Source: Shiella aurantiaca (GTDB lineage: Bacteria > Bacteroidota > Bacteroidia > Cytophagales > Cyclobacteriaceae). Taken from it: 64,000 bases of DNA. A program made the position numbers and the translations under genes. The first letter of the stretch is position 1. Every line of letters starts with the position of its first letter. Location: positions 462,349-526,348 of the forward strand of contig JAUHJS010000003.1 in NCBI GenBank assembly GCA_030412945.1, given 5' to 3'. The notes below the pieces were generated by a model, which saw nothing but the letters and a program-made list of their open reading frames with translations, did not search any database and was not told where the DNA came from. Shown here piece by piece: positions 9,390 to 18,710 of this stretch.

Positions 9390-9896
9390 TCATTCTCCCT
9401 CATCCAACAAAAACACAGACAAATTATCAGGGCAGCTTTCTAAAAGCTGCCTTTGTGTTTTCCGGAAAATGGGATGCACCCAATCAGGTGCTATTTCACA
9501 AAGAGGAACCAGCACAAAGCGCCTGTCTTGCACATAGGGGTGGGGGAGAGTCAATGTATCTACATGGATTATCTGGTCATCGAAATACAAAAGGTCTAAA
9601 TCAATGATTCGAGGGCCCCATTTCTCTTTTCGTATCCTTCCCAATTCTTTTTCAATAGCTAATAGCCCTTGCATCAGCTCTATTGCTGTTAGCTTGGTTT
9701 CTATGTAGATACATTGATTAATAAAATCCTCTTGATCTACCTTCCCCCAAGCACTCGTAGCATAATACCCCGACATTTTCTTAATCGTACCCAACTGTTC
9801 TTGAATTCGTTCGCAGGCTAGGTGTAGGGTATACCGTTTATCACCTACATTGCTACCTAATCCTATTAGTGCTGAACAATTTCCTCTCTGAATCAT
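9390..9896 (-). CDS. folK: 2-amino-4-hydroxy-6-hydroxymethyldihydropteridine pyrophosphokinase
   Basis: This folate-pathway enzyme transfers pyrophosphate from ATP to 6-hydroxymethyl-7,8-dihydropterin. The 168-residue protein starts with ALIGLGSNVGDKRYTL (near 10-25). It carries the HPPK signature around residues 90-105 (KWGPRIIDLDLLYF), whose aspartates bind magnesium, and LPHPYVQDRRFVLVPL. Length and motifs are complete. The gene is divergent from sppA and convergent with higBA. Confidence 0.94.
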   Translation of the reverse strand: MIQRGNCSALIGLGSNVGDKRYTLHLACERIQEQLGTIKKMSGYYATSAWGKVDQEDFINQCIYIETKLTAIELMQGLLAIEKELGRIRKEKWGPRIIDLDLLYFDDQIIHVDTLTLPHPYVQDRRFVLVPLCEIAPDWVHPIFRKTQRQLLESCPDNLSVFLLDEGE

Positions 9897-9926
9897 TATT
9901 TTATTTATTAATCGGGCTAAACTTCC

Positions 9927-9934
9927 TATTTTTG
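9927..9934 (+). promoter_or_regulatory. Predicted -7 element for sppA
   Basis: TATTTTTG, an exact TAnnTTTG, lies 24 bases before the sppA ATG. A clear upstream TTG at the usual distance is not seen. Confidence 0.4.
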
Positions 9935-9957
9935 ACGAAATATAACCGTTTTACTCT

Positions 9958-11715
9958 ATGCGTGGATTTTTTAAGATTGTTTTTGGAACGCTAGTCGGAA
10001 TTTTTCTGGCTTGGTTTCTGGCATTTTGGATACTCATTGGTTTAGCTGGAAGCCTTTCCAGTGATAAAGAAGTAACCGTAAAAAAGAACTCTGTATTACA
10101 CCTTTCGCTTAACCGCCCCATTGTGGAGCGTGAAGTGGAAGACCCCTTTGAGGAATTGATGGGCACCTATTCAGGCGCTGTCAGTACTGTGGGTTTGTTG
10201 GAACTGAAATCAGCCATCAAACAAGCGGCTACGGATGAAAATATCAAAGGAATTTATTTGGATGCCGGATTTCCCACTACGGGTTTTGCTACCCTGCGTG
10301 AGATTCGCGAAAGCCTACTTGAATTTAAAGAAAGCGGTAAGTTCATTATAGCCTATTCTGAATACTACAGTGAAGCGGGTTATTATTTGGCTTCCGTGGC
10401 CGATGAAATCCACCTTAATCCCTTGGGTGTAATCGAGCTAAACGGACTAAGCACCGAGGTAATCTTCTTCAAAGGTCTGTTTGAAAAGCTTGAAATTGAG
10501 CCTCAAATCTTTCGAGTAGGGGAATTTAAAAGTGCTGTGGAGCCCTTTATGCGCACCGACATGAGCGAGGCCAACCGCGTTCAAACCCGGTCTTTCCTTG
10601 GTTCTTTATATACTACCTATTTGAAAGATGTTGCGGCAAGCCGTGCTATAGATTTTGATGCTCTAAGTGCTATTGCTAACCAAATGCAAGTGCGCAAAGC
10701 GCAAGATGCGGTGGATAAGAAATTAGCCACGCATATCAGTTATGAAGATGAGGTACATGCCAGTCTTCGTTCGCAATTGGGCTTGGAAGATTCTGATAAA
10801 ATCCAGACCATCAGCTATAAGAAATACCGCAAGTCGTATTCGGATGAAAACTACGGTAGTAAAGATCGCATAGCGGTGATTATGGCCAATGGAGCAATCG
10901 GTAGTGGTGAAAGTACCAACGATGCCATAGGTTCAGCCACAGTAGCGGAAGAAATCCGTAAAGCACGCAAAGATAAAAAAGTGAAGGCCGTGGTATTGCG
11001 TATCAATTCTCCGGGCGGTAGCCTCGTGGCCAGCGATGTAATTTGGAGAGAGGTTAGCCTTTGTACTCAGGAAAAACCTGTTATTGCCTCTATGGGTGAT
11101 GTAGCGGCTTCAGGAGGATATTATATTGCCATGGCTGCTGATACCATAGTGGCTCAACCTAATACCATCACGGGGTCGATAGGCATCTTTGGAATGTTAT
11201 TCAATGCCAAGAATTTATTGAACAACAAGCTGGGAATTACCACCGAATCCATCAAAACGGGGGAGTGGTCGGATATGATGACTATTAGCCGCCCGCTTAC
11301 CGATGCTGAAAAAGCCATTATCCAAACGGAAATCGAAAGTGGATACAATACCTTTACCACCAAAGCTGCAGAAGGAAGAAGTATGAGTCATGAGGCGCTT
11401 TTAGCGATAGCCTCTGGCCGTGTGTGGTCAGGAAGAGAAGCGAAAGAAAGAGGTTTGGTAGATGTAATGGGCGGTTTGGATGATGCCATCGCCATAGCAG
11501 CGGCAAAAGCCGGACTTACAGAATACAGCACGCGCTATTTTCCTAAGCAGAAAAATTTTGCCGAGCAATTGCTTTCAGGCATGAGCGAAGAAGCGCAAAT
11601 GAAAATCATGGAATGGCAACTGGGAGAATATTTCCCTATCTACCAACAAGTAAAAGAAGTACAGAAACTACAAGGCGTACAGGCACTTATGCCTTACGAG
11701 TTTGTGATTCAATAA
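9958..11715 (+). CDS. sppA: Signal peptide peptidase SppA, 67-kDa type
   Basis: This is a membrane-bound serine protease of family S49 that degrades cleaved signal peptides. The 585-residue protein has one N-terminal membrane segment (about residues 8-31). Two tandem S49 domains follow, as in the long SppA form. The catalytic lysine is probably in GEFKSAVEPFMR (near residue 199) of the first domain, and the catalytic serine in GDVAASGGYYIAMAAD (near 385) of the second. GSIGIFGML follows the serine as expected. Confidence 0.93.
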   Translation: MRGFFKIVFGTLVGIFLAWFLAFWILIGLAGSLSSDKEVTVKKNSVLHLSLNRPIVEREVEDPFEELMGTYSGAVSTVGLLELKSAIKQAATDENIKGIYLDAGFPTTGFATLREIRESLLEFKESGKFIIAYSEYYSEAGYYLASVADEIHLNPLGVIELNGLSTEVIFFKGLFEKLEIEPQIFRVGEFKSAVEPFMRTDMSEANRVQTRSFLGSLYTTYLKDVAASRAIDFDALSAIANQMQVRKAQDAVDKKLATHISYEDEVHASLRSQLGLEDSDKIQTISYKKYRKSYSDENYGSKDRIAVIMANGAIGSGESTNDAIGSATVAEEIRKARKDKKVKAVVLRINSPGGSLVASDVIWREVSLCTQEKPVIASMGDVAASGGYYIAMAADTIVAQPNTITGSIGIFGMLFNAKNLLNNKLGITTESIKTGEWSDMMTISRPLTDAEKAIIQTEIESGYNTFTTKAAEGRSMSHEALLAIASGRVWSGREAKERGLVDVMGGLDDAIAIAAAKAGLTEYSTRYFPKQKNFAEQLLSGMSEEAQMKIMEWQLGEYFPIYQQVKEVQKLQGVQALMPYEFVIQ

Positions 11716-11747
11716 GTGTTTTGAAAAGATATTGATAAAGACCTAGT

Positions 11748-12749
11748 ATGGAAATTAAAAACAACTGGACAAGAGAAGAAATAACCGAAATTTATAATAC
11801 ACCTGTAATGGATTTGATGTACCGTGCGGCCACTGTTCACCGTGCACACCATGATCCGCAAGAAGTACAGGTTTGTACTCTATTATCTGTTAAAACGGGC
11901 GGATGCCCTGAGGACTGTGCCTACTGTCCTCAGGCAGCACGCTACCATACCGATGTGAAAGTGCATAAACTATTGCCTGTAAAAGAGGTGATAGAGTCGG
12001 CTCAAATGGCCAAAGCCAGCGGAAGTACGCGTTTTTGTATGGGTGCTGCTTGGCGCGAAGTGCGCGATAACCGCGATTTCGATCAAGTTTTGGAAATGGT
12101 GAAAGGAGTTAATGCCATGGGTATGGAGGTTTGCTGTACGCTGGGTATGCTTACCGAAGAACAAGCCAACAAGTTGAAAGATGCTGGTTTGTATGCCTAT
12201 AACCACAATCTCGATACCAGCGAAGAGCATTATGAGGAAATTATTACCACGCGTACCTATGATGATCGCCTGAATACCCTAGAAAATGTGCGCAAAGCCA
12301 AGATATCGGTTTGCTCAGGTGGAATTATCGGCTTGGGCGAGGCACATGCTGACCGTATCGGGATGTTGTTGACCTTAGCCAATTTGCCGGAACATCCAGA
12401 ATCGGTACCAGTAAATGCCTTGGTGCCTGTGGAAGGAACGCCTTTGGAAGATCAAGAGCGTGTATCGGTATGGGAAATGGTGCGTATGATTGCCACGGCT
12501 CGTATTATTATGCCTAAAGCCATGGTACGCCTATCGGCTGGTCGTGTGCGTATGAGCGTGGAGGAGCAAGCTTTGTGCTTTATGGCGGGAGCCAATTCTA
12601 TCTTTGCAGGGGATAAATTGTTGACTACACCTAACCCAGAAGTGAATGCCGATCAGGAGATGTTCCAAACATTGAATTTGAAACCGCGTAAGGCGTTTAA
12701 AGATGCTTCTAAACCAGCGGTAGTATTTGAGCAGATACCTCAGCATTAA
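11748..12749 (+). CDS. bioB: Biotin synthase
   Basis: Radical-SAM enzyme that inserts sulfur into dethiobiotin to make biotin. The 333-residue protein has the CxxxCxxC cluster motif in [14 protein letters not shown] (near residues 51-62), which binds the 4Fe-4S/SAM cluster. The 2Fe-2S ligands are supplied by later cysteines ([22 protein letters not shown]) and an arginine in [10 protein letters not shown]. It lies 32 bases after sppA. The other biotin genes start about 740 bases further on, beyond an inverted gene. Confidence 0.96.
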   Translation: MEIKNNWTREEITEIYNTPVMDLMYRAATVHRAHHDPQEVQVCTLLSVKTGGCPEDCAYCPQAARYHTDVKVHKLLPVKEVIESAQMAKASGSTRFCMGAAWREVRDNRDFDQVLEMVKGVNAMGMEVCCTLGMLTEEQANKLKDAGLYAYNHNLDTSEEHYEEIITTRTYDDRLNTLENVRKAKISVCSGGIIGLGEAHADRIGMLLTLANLPEHPESVPVNALVPVEGTPLEDQERVSVWEMVRMIATARIIMPKAMVRLSAGRVRMSVEEQALCFMAGANSIFAGDKLLTTPNPEVNADQEMFQTLNLKPRKAFKDASKPAVVFEQIPQH

Positions 12750-12762
12750 TCATTGATTGAAA

Positions 12763-12801
12763 GACATAAAAAAAGGAGCAAGCAGCTCCTTTTTTTATGT
12801 C
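12763..12801. terminator. Bidirectional terminator between bioB and the outer-membrane gene
   Basis: A perfect 17-bp inverted repeat (12763-12779 and 12785-12801) has a 5-base loop. The GGAGC/GCTCC core is flanked by A7 and T7, so it can terminate transcription arriving from either side. Confidence 0.85.
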
Positions 12802-12812
12802 ATGAGGTCTTA

Positions 12813-13397
12813 TCAAAGTAGTTTGTAGCCAATGCTAAACATGACTTGATTGATGTTTTTAGTACCATTGGCCACATCAGAAATGCTACCAAACTGGCCT
12901 TCATAACGGATGTCCAAGGTGAGTTTGGTGATATCCAAGCCCGCTCCGGCCTGATAACCGAAGATGTTGCTCTTAAAATCATCTTTAATATCATCTTTAT
13001 CCAGTTTAGCAGAAGTTAAAAAACTTGCTACAGGGCCTACATATACCCGTGCAATTAAAAACTTAAAGCCAACCAATACGGGTACATCTACCTTGCTTAG
13101 GTTGAATTTTACCTCCTGATAATCAGGTGTAGAAGTGGTGCTGACATTTTGAAGGGTTTTGTTGCTGGTATTGTTGAAGTATACTTCGGGCTGAAGAAAA
13201 AGTCCGGCTGCGCCAATTCGGGCAAATGCCCCCACATGGTAGCCGAGGCTCAAATCTCCTTCTTTCAAAGCCGCCTGATTGTCTTCCACTTTTAATTTGG
13301 TAGAGCTCACCCCAGCCTTAAGACCAAGGGAAAAAGATTGGGAATAGCTATATCCAAAAGCCATTACCGCCAACATACTTAGAATGATTTTTTTCAT
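12813..13397 (-). CDS. Outer-membrane beta-barrel protein (PorT-like fold)
   Basis: This 194-residue protein has a signal peptide (MKKIILSMLAVMAFGYSYSQ). Alternating hydrophobic/polar strands then run to an aromatic/hydrophobic C-terminus (QVMFSIGYKLL). Repeated glycine-aromatic strand ends (SLGLKAGVSST, LGYHVGAFARIG, YQAGAGLDITKL, LDIRYEGQFG) are those of the small OMP_b-brl families common in Bacteroidota. Substrate and role are unknown. It is inverted between bioB and bioF. Confidence 0.75.
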   Translation of the reverse strand: MKKIILSMLAVMAFGYSYSQSFSLGLKAGVSSTKLKVEDNQAALKEGDLSLGYHVGAFARIGAAGLFLQPEVYFNNTSNKTLQNVSTTSTPDYQEVKFNLSKVDVPVLVGFKFLIARVYVGPVASFLTSAKLDKDDIKDDFKSNIFGYQAGAGLDITKLTLDIRYEGQFGSISDVANGTKNINQVMFSIGYKLL

Positions 13398-13488
13398 TTC
13401 AATAGAGTGTTTAGTTAAAAAAAGTATAGTTTGTGATTACTAATTAACGGTATTTCTCGCATTTTTAACTCTAGTAAACCCATTTTTA

Positions 13489-14679
13489 GTGAAACTTAAT
13501 TTGCCGGATTTCTTACACGAGCATTTGCAAGACCAACTCGCTCAGCGCCAAAAGCAGCAAAACTTGCGAAAATTGCCCCTTTTTTCACCCAATATGGTAG
13601 ATTTTAGCTCCAATGACTACTTGGGACTAGCTACTAACCGAGAACTCACCCAAGCCATTGATTTTGCTTATAAAAACTTGAGTCCGGCTAAAAATGGGGC
13701 AACAGGCTCCCGCTTGATTTCCGGAAACTCCACCTATGTAGAATCTGTGGAGAAGGACTTAGCTACTATTTTTCAGGGAGAGAGCGCTTTACTGTTCTCC
13801 TCAGGTTATATGGCCAACCAAGCCGTGTTAAGTGCGCTTCCAGGGAAAAATGATGTGATTCTGTATGATGAGTTAGCCCATGCTTGTATCAAAGATGGGG
13901 CACGATTGAGTTTGGCCACTCGCTATCCGTTTAGGCATAATGATTTGTCTGATTTGACCAGAAAGATTGAGTCCAATCAGCAAGCGGAGTTCATTTACAT
14001 TGTAGTAGAATCGGTGTATTCTATGGATGGGGATCAGGCGTTTTTGGAGGATTTGATAGATTTGAAAAAACGGTTCCTCAAGGTATGTTTACTAATAGAT
14101 GAGGCACATTCCACGGGTATTTATGGTGCGAAGGGAGCCGGTTTGACTGTGGAAAAAGGACTACATTCCGCATTTACCGCCCGCGTTTATACCTTTGGCA
14201 AAGCCATGGGTATTCATGGAGCCTGTGTGGTGGGTTCGGAGGTGCTCAAGCAATTCCTCATTAACTTTTCGCGACCTTTTATTTATACCACAGCGCCTGA
14301 CGATCACAGCGTGGCGGCCGTGCAGCAAGCCTTCCGTTTTCTGCAAGAACATCCCAATTTGGCAAAAGATTTATTTGACAGAATTCACTTCTTTCAAGAA
14401 AAAAAAGCGGCTCTGGATTGGGGTAAGTTTAGCTGGACGGACAGTGATTCGCCCATTCAATCCTTGATTATTCCGGGAAATGAAACCGTGAAAAAGATAG
14501 CGCAAAAAATGCAGGAGCAGGGCTTTTTTGTGCGAGGTATTACTTCCCCTACGGTTAAGGCAGGACAAGAACGATTACGGATTTGCTTGCACAACTTTAA
14601 TTCCGAATCGGAAATCGAGCAGTTATTACAGCATTTACATCAGGTAATCCATTCAGAAAATGAGACTGGCCATCATTAG
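13489..14679 (+). CDS. bioF: 8-amino-7-oxononanoate synthase
   Basis: This PLP enzyme joins pimeloyl-ACP and alanine in biotin synthesis. The 396-residue protein carries FSSNDYLGLA, GATGSRLISGN, FSSGYMANQAVLSA and the DEAHSTGIYGAKGAG aspartate/histidine motif. The PLP lysine is in the YTFGKAMGIHGAC segment (near residue 239). The start is GTG. Its last 20 bases overlap the lipid-kinase gene, so bioF-kinase-bioD-bioA reads as one operon. No bioC or bioH is seen nearby. Confidence 0.93.
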   Translation: MKLNLPDFLHEHLQDQLAQRQKQQNLRKLPLFSPNMVDFSSNDYLGLATNRELTQAIDFAYKNLSPAKNGATGSRLISGNSTYVESVEKDLATIFQGESALLFSSGYMANQAVLSALPGKNDVILYDELAHACIKDGARLSLATRYPFRHNDLSDLTRKIESNQQAEFIYIVVESVYSMDGDQAFLEDLIDLKKRFLKVCLLIDEAHSTGIYGAKGAGLTVEKGLHSAFTARVYTFGKAMGIHGACVVGSEVLKQFLINFSRPFIYTTAPDDHSVAAVQQAFRFLQEHPNLAKDLFDRIHFFQEKKAALDWGKFSWTDSDSPIQSLIIPGNETVKKIAQKMQEQGFFVRGITSPTVKAGQERLRICLHNFNSESEIEQLLQHLHQVIHSENETGHH

Positions 14680-15511
14680 CAATACCAGCGCGGGCAATGG
14701 AGTTGCTTCCTCGTATCTTCAAAAAGTATTTCAAGCCTGTGAGGCGAATGGTTTTACGTATGAGGTATTTTCCAATGTCTTACCCGAAGTCCATAGGCTC
14801 AAGGAGTTCAATCAATTGGTAATCATTGGGGGTGATGGCACTCTACATCATGTAATCAATGCGTATAAAGAAGCGCTAAAAGATATTCCCTTATCCTTAT
14901 TAGCAGCAGGAACAGGCAATGATTTTGCACGCTCCGTTTATTTAAAACAGGACTTTGATTTTCAGCTGGATAGAGTGCTCAATGGTGAGCTACAACCTAT
15001 AGACGTAGGACTTTGTAATGAACATTGGTTCCTTAATGGCGTAGGTGTGGGTTTTGATGGAGCTGTAGTGCACAAAATGCTGAAAGACCGATGGTTTAGC
15101 GGGCATCTTTCCTATTATATGGCTGTGCTTTCCTTACTTTTCTCCTACGAAGAAACGTCTTTGAGAATTACCATTGACCAACAAACGCGGGAAGAAAAAG
15201 CCTTAATGCTAACCGTAGGTAATGGGCGTTTTTTTGGGGGTGGTTTTTTGGTCACACCTCAGGCAAATTTAGCAGATGGACAACTGGATGCTTGTACCAT
15301 TGGCCGTATACCCAAATGGCAGCGCGCTTTTCACTTGCCAAAAATTGAAAAAGGCCTGCACCTTTCGCTCCCTTTCGTGCGTTATGAACAGGCTAAGGAA
15401 ATCCGTATTGAATCAACCGAACCCTTGCATGCTCATCTGGATGGCGAATACCATTTCGGAACAGACTTTCGCATATCCCTTCGTCCGGCTTATTTGCAAT
15501 TCAGGATTTAG
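14660..15511 (+). CDS. Diacylglycerol kinase-family lipid kinase (YegS/BmrU type)
   Basis: The 283-residue protein has the DAGK catalytic motifs: LVIIGGDGTLHHVINAY near residue 53 and LAAGTGNDFARSVY near residue 87, plus GVGFDGAVV and GNGRFFGGGFLVTP. The family phosphorylates diacylglycerol or related lipids at the inner membrane; the actual substrate here is unknown. It is embedded in the biotin operon, overlapping bioF by 20 bases and preceding bioD. That may reflect simple co-transcription rather than a role in biotin synthesis. Confidence 0.88.
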   Translation: MRLAIISNTSAGNGVASSYLQKVFQACEANGFTYEVFSNVLPEVHRLKEFNQLVIIGGDGTLHHVINAYKEALKDIPLSLLAAGTGNDFARSVYLKQDFDFQLDRVLNGELQPIDVGLCNEHWFLNGVGVGFDGAVVHKMLKDRWFSGHLSYYMAVLSLLFSYEETSLRITIDQQTREEKALMLTVGNGRFFGGGFLVTPQANLADGQLDACTIGRIPKWQRAFHLPKIEKGLHLSLPFVRYEQAKEIRIESTEPLHAHLDGEYHFGTDFRISLRPAYLQFRI

Positions 15512-15565
15512 TTGAAAAGCTTGTTCTTTCGCCATTTCATCCCAAAATTGCGCCAAAAACCATTT

Positions 15566-16189
15566 ATGCACGATCTGTTTGTAAGCGCCATAGGCACCGA
15601 TAGTGGCAAAACCCTCGTTTCCTCCATTCTCCTCACTGCTTTTGAAGGAGAATATTGGAAGCCCATACAAGCCGGAAAACCCACAGATACCGATAGTGTC
15701 CGAAATTTAGTAGGAGAGGAGAAGCATGTGTTTCATCCAGAACGCTATGTATTGCAAAAACCCGCTTCCCCTCACGATGCTGCAGCCGAAGAAGGCATAG
15801 AAATCCGTTTGGAAGATTTCAGTTTGCCCGCGCATACGCGTCCGCTCATTGTAGAAGGAGCAGGCGGACTGATGGTTCCCATCAATGAGTCACAGGTTAT
15901 TTTGGATTTAATTCATCATTTGGGTTTGCCCGTGGTATTGGTGGCTAATTTGTATTTGGGCAGTATCAATCATACCTTGCTGAGTGCCGATGCCCTTAAG
16001 CGCAAAGGCGTTCCTGTAAAAGGAATTATATTTAATGGAGAGCCCAATGAGGCCAGTCAGCGATTTATTCAAAACTATACCCAGTGGCCCGTGTTATTAC
16101 ATGTGCGAAGAGAGGAAAGCGTAACCGCGGATAGTATTAATAAGTATGCGCACCAGTTTTTAAAAACCTACCATGAGTACTATCCTTGA
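15566..16189 (+). CDS. bioD: Dethiobiotin synthetase
   Basis: ATP-dependent carboxylation of 7,8-diaminononanoate to dethiobiotin. The product is about 207 residues from the ATG at 15566, where MHDLFVSAIGTDSGKT brings the P-loop (near residues 8-15) to the position usual for BioD. An open stretch back to a TTG at 15512 adds 18 basic, unrelated residues and is less likely. Other family motifs are KPIQAG, VEGAGGLMVPI and NHTLLSADAL. The 3' end overlaps bioA by 17 bases. Confidence 0.93.
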   Translation: MHDLFVSAIGTDSGKTLVSSILLTAFEGEYWKPIQAGKPTDTDSVRNLVGEEKHVFHPERYVLQKPASPHDAAAEEGIEIRLEDFSLPAHTRPLIVEGAGGLMVPINESQVILDLIHHLGLPVVLVANLYLGSINHTLLSADALKRKGVPVKGIIFNGEPNEASQRFIQNYTQWPVLLHVRREESVTADSINKYAHQFLKTYHEYYP

Positions 16190-17450
16190 TAATGACAAAG
16201 AATATATTTGGCACCCCTTTACGCCACTAAAAGGTATGCCCGATCCCCTTCCTATTGTTAAGGCGGAAGGGGCGTATTTGTATACCGAATCCGGACAGAA
16301 AATTTTGGATGCCGTGAGTTCGTGGTGGGTGAACCTTCATGGGCATGCGCATCCAAATATCGTTAAAGCCATTGCCGAGCAGGCAGCCACATTAGAGCAT
16401 GTGATTTTTGCCGGATTTACGCATAAACCCGCTACTGAACTGGCTAAAAAGCTGGTCAGTATTTTCCCAGAGGGAATAAAAAAAGTATTTTATTCCGATA
16501 ATGGCAGCACTTCGGTAGAGGTGGCGCTAAAAATGGCCATACAATATTGGTTTAATAAGGGGATTGAGAAAAAGCGCATCATTGCATTTGAAGGAGCCTA
16601 TCATGGCGATACCTTTGGCAGTATGTCGGTGGGTGACCGCTCGGTGTTTAGTATGCCATTTCAACCCTATTTGTTTGAGGTTACATTTTTGCCTTTTCCT
16701 ACTATAGATAACCGGGAAGAGGTAATTAATCTTTTGAGTCAAACCTTGGAAAAAGGAGATGTGGCAGCCTGTATTTATGAGCCTTTGGTTCAGGGAGCAT
16801 CCGGCATGCGAATATATCCTCAAGAGATATTGGACGAAGTCATACATCTCGCTAAACAACACCAAGCCTTGTGTATAGCTGATGAAGTAATGACCGGATT
16901 TGGCCGCACAGGCAAGCTGTTTGCCTCTGAATATCTCAGCTTACCTCCGGATATTATTTGTGTATCTAAAGGGATTACAGGAGGCTTTCTTCCCTTGGGT
17001 GTTACGGCTTGTAGTGTAGAGATTATCCATGCTTTCGATACAGCCGATACCCTCAAAACCTTTTATCACGGACATTCCTACACGGCTAATCCAATAGCCT
17101 GTGCCGCAGCATTGGCAAGTTTTGACCTATTGGTTTCTGAAGAAACCCAAAGTAAAATACAGGAAATCGCTGATTCGCACAGAAACTGGGCCGAAACCGT
17201 AAAAAATCATCCAAAAGTGGTGAAAGTAGAATGCCTTGGCACAATATTGGTTATCGAAATTAATACGGGAGAGGGGAGTTCCTATTTCAGCGAGATTCGG
17301 ACGAAAATCTATCCTTACTTTCTTTCCAAGAACATACTCTTGCGGCCTTTGGGCAATACCATATATTGTATGCCTCCGTATTGTATCACTAAAGAAGAAT
17401 TGAACACGATTTATTCAGAAATAAATGCTTTTTTAGCAACATTGCACTAG
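16173..17450 (+). CDS. bioA: Adenosylmethionine-8-amino-7-oxononanoate aminotransferase
   Basis: PLP aminotransferase that uses SAM to convert KAPA to DAPA. The 425-residue length is normal. Visible motifs are YIWHPFTPLKG at the N-terminus, SSWWVNLHGHAHP, the phosphate-binding YSDNGSTSVEVALKMA and DEVMTGFGRTGKLFA. The PLP-lysine segment is CVSKGITGGFLPLGVTA (near residue 268). It overlaps bioD by 17 bases and ends the biotin operon. Confidence 0.95.
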   Translation: MSTILDNDKEYIWHPFTPLKGMPDPLPIVKAEGAYLYTESGQKILDAVSSWWVNLHGHAHPNIVKAIAEQAATLEHVIFAGFTHKPATELAKKLVSIFPEGIKKVFYSDNGSTSVEVALKMAIQYWFNKGIEKKRIIAFEGAYHGDTFGSMSVGDRSVFSMPFQPYLFEVTFLPFPTIDNREEVINLLSQTLEKGDVAACIYEPLVQGASGMRIYPQEILDEVIHLAKQHQALCIADEVMTGFGRTGKLFASEYLSLPPDIICVSKGITGGFLPLGVTACSVEIIHAFDTADTLKTFYHGHSYTANPIACAAALASFDLLVSEETQSKIQEIADSHRNWAETVKNHPKVVKVECLGTILVIEINTGEGSSYFSEIRTKIYPYFLSKNILLRPLGNTIYCMPPYCITKEELNTIYSEINAFLATLH

Positions 17451-17484
17451 GCTTTACACGTAATCAACAAAAATTGTAGATGAT

Positions 17485-18069
17485 ATGAGACAAAATGTAG
17501 GAACTTTCGCATTGCTTTTGGTAATGGTCATATTTGGAGCTTGTAACCGCTCCGTTACCCGGGTAGACCCCAACCAAACTATCGATTTAAGTGGAAGATG
17601 GAACGATACCGATTCTAAACTGGTCGCCAAAGAAATGATTGAAGATGTGCTAAAACGCCCTTGGAGAGAAAATTTTTATCGTGCCAATCAGAAGAATCCG
17701 GTAGTGATAGTAGGCATGATTACCAACAAAAGCCATGAGCATATCGATGCAGATATCTTTATCAAAGACATGGAGAAAGAATTCATTAACTCGGGTATGG
17801 TGCGTGTAGTAGACAATGGAGAATTCAGAGAGAAACTTCGTGTAGAACGTGCTCAGCAGCAAGATTTTGCCAGTCCTGAAACGCAAGCCAAATGGGGACG
17901 TGAACTAGGTGCCAACTACATGCTTTTTGGCACAGTGAACTCACAAATTGATGAATTGGGTAAGAAGAAGGTAGTTAACTATAAAGTAAACCTTTGGCTT
18001 ACCGACCTTGAAACAAGCGAAAAGGTATGGCTAGGGGATAAAGAAATTAAAAAATATATCGTAAACTAA
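17485..18069 (+). CDS. LpoB-like lipoprotein (penicillin-binding protein activator family)
   Basis: The 194-residue protein begins with a lipoprotein signal (FALLLVMVIFGACNRS), with the acylated cysteine near residue 20. The mature part follows the LpoB family: DLSGRWNDTDSKLVAKEMIED, NPVVIVGMITNKSHEHID, a REKLR helix, and FASPETQAKWGRELGANYMLFGTVNS. In Enterobacteria LpoB is an outer-membrane lipoprotein that activates PBP1B. In Bacteroidota the partner is not established, so the role is by family only. A strong terminator follows. Confidence 0.82.
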   Translation: MRQNVGTFALLLVMVIFGACNRSVTRVDPNQTIDLSGRWNDTDSKLVAKEMIEDVLKRPWRENFYRANQKNPVVIVGMITNKSHEHIDADIFIKDMEKEFINSGMVRVVDNGEFREKLRVERAQQQDFASPETQAKWGRELGANYMLFGTVNSQIDELGKKKVVNYKVNLWLTDLETSEKVWLGDKEIKKYIVN

Positions 18070-18073
18070 TCAC

Positions 18074-18097
18074 AGGGGCTTAGGCCCCTTTTTTTAT
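18074..18097. terminator. Terminator after the lpoB-like gene
   Basis: AGGGGC (18074-18079) pairs with GCCCCT (18084-18089) around a TTAG loop, followed by a run of T. It overlaps the end of the convergent ABC ATPase gene. Confidence 0.8.
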
Positions 18098-18708
18098 TTC
18101 CATTCAGTGATATTGATTACTTCACGGGCATGACTGTATTCATGCGGCTGATTGGAGGCAATAATTACCAAGCGGTTAGATACTTGCTGCATTAGGCCCT
18201 GATACCAAGCCACTCCCTGGGCATCGAGGTTGGAGGTGGGCTCATCGAGCAGCATAAGGCTACATTCAGAAGCAAAAGCCAGTACCAGTTGGGCGCGTTG
18301 CTTCATGCCGGAAGAAAAATGTTTGATTAGTTTATCCTGAGCGTGTAGCAAACCCGATGAAGTGAGCAATTCGTCTAAAGAGAACTCTTTAGCCCGATTC
18401 TTAAAAGTGAAATGGAAGGTAATGAGTTCTCGCAAGGTCATTTCCTCAATCAACTCCATATACGGGGTCACGAATACCAATTCCTGATAAATCTGTTCAG
18501 CGGAAACGGTTTTGTCTTTATGCTTGTAGGAAATATCTCCTTTGGAAGGAAGGTTTAGGCCACTTAGAAGTTGTAATAGGGTAGACTTCCCACTTCCATT
18601 GTAGCCTGTAATGGCATAGTGTGTACCCGAAAAAAAATGGTAGGTGAAATTCTTGAAAATCCACCCACCATTAAATTTTTTAGAAAGTCCTTCCGCTATA
18701 ATCTCCAT
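18094..18708 (-). CDS. ABC transporter ATP-binding protein, orphan
   Basis: This 204-residue ATPase has Walker A GYNGSGKSTLLQLLSG (near residue 36), the signature FSSGMKQRAQL (near 134), and Walker B LMLLDEPTSNLD with the following switch region. It is short, like exporter subunits of the CcmA type, and no permease gene lies beside it. The gene starts 2 bases after lpxA and should be part of the lpxD-lpxC/fabZ-lpxA transcript. A link to envelope lipid traffic is suggested by context only. Confidence 0.85.
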   Translation of the reverse strand: MEIIAEGLSKKFNGGWIFKNFTYHFFSGTHYAITGYNGSGKSTLLQLLSGLNLPSKGDISYKHKDKTVSAEQIYQELVFVTPYMELIEEMTLRELITFHFTFKNRAKEFSLDELLTSSGLLHAQDKLIKHFSSGMKQRAQLVLAFASECSLMLLDEPTSNLDAQGVAWYQGLMQQVSNRLVIIASNQPHEYSHAREVINITEWK

Positions 18709-18710
18709 GA

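Noticed and set aside
11716..12749. Biotin repressor operator or riboswitch upstream of bioB
   Set aside because: The 32-base gap after sppA holds no dyad or structured leader that I can support.
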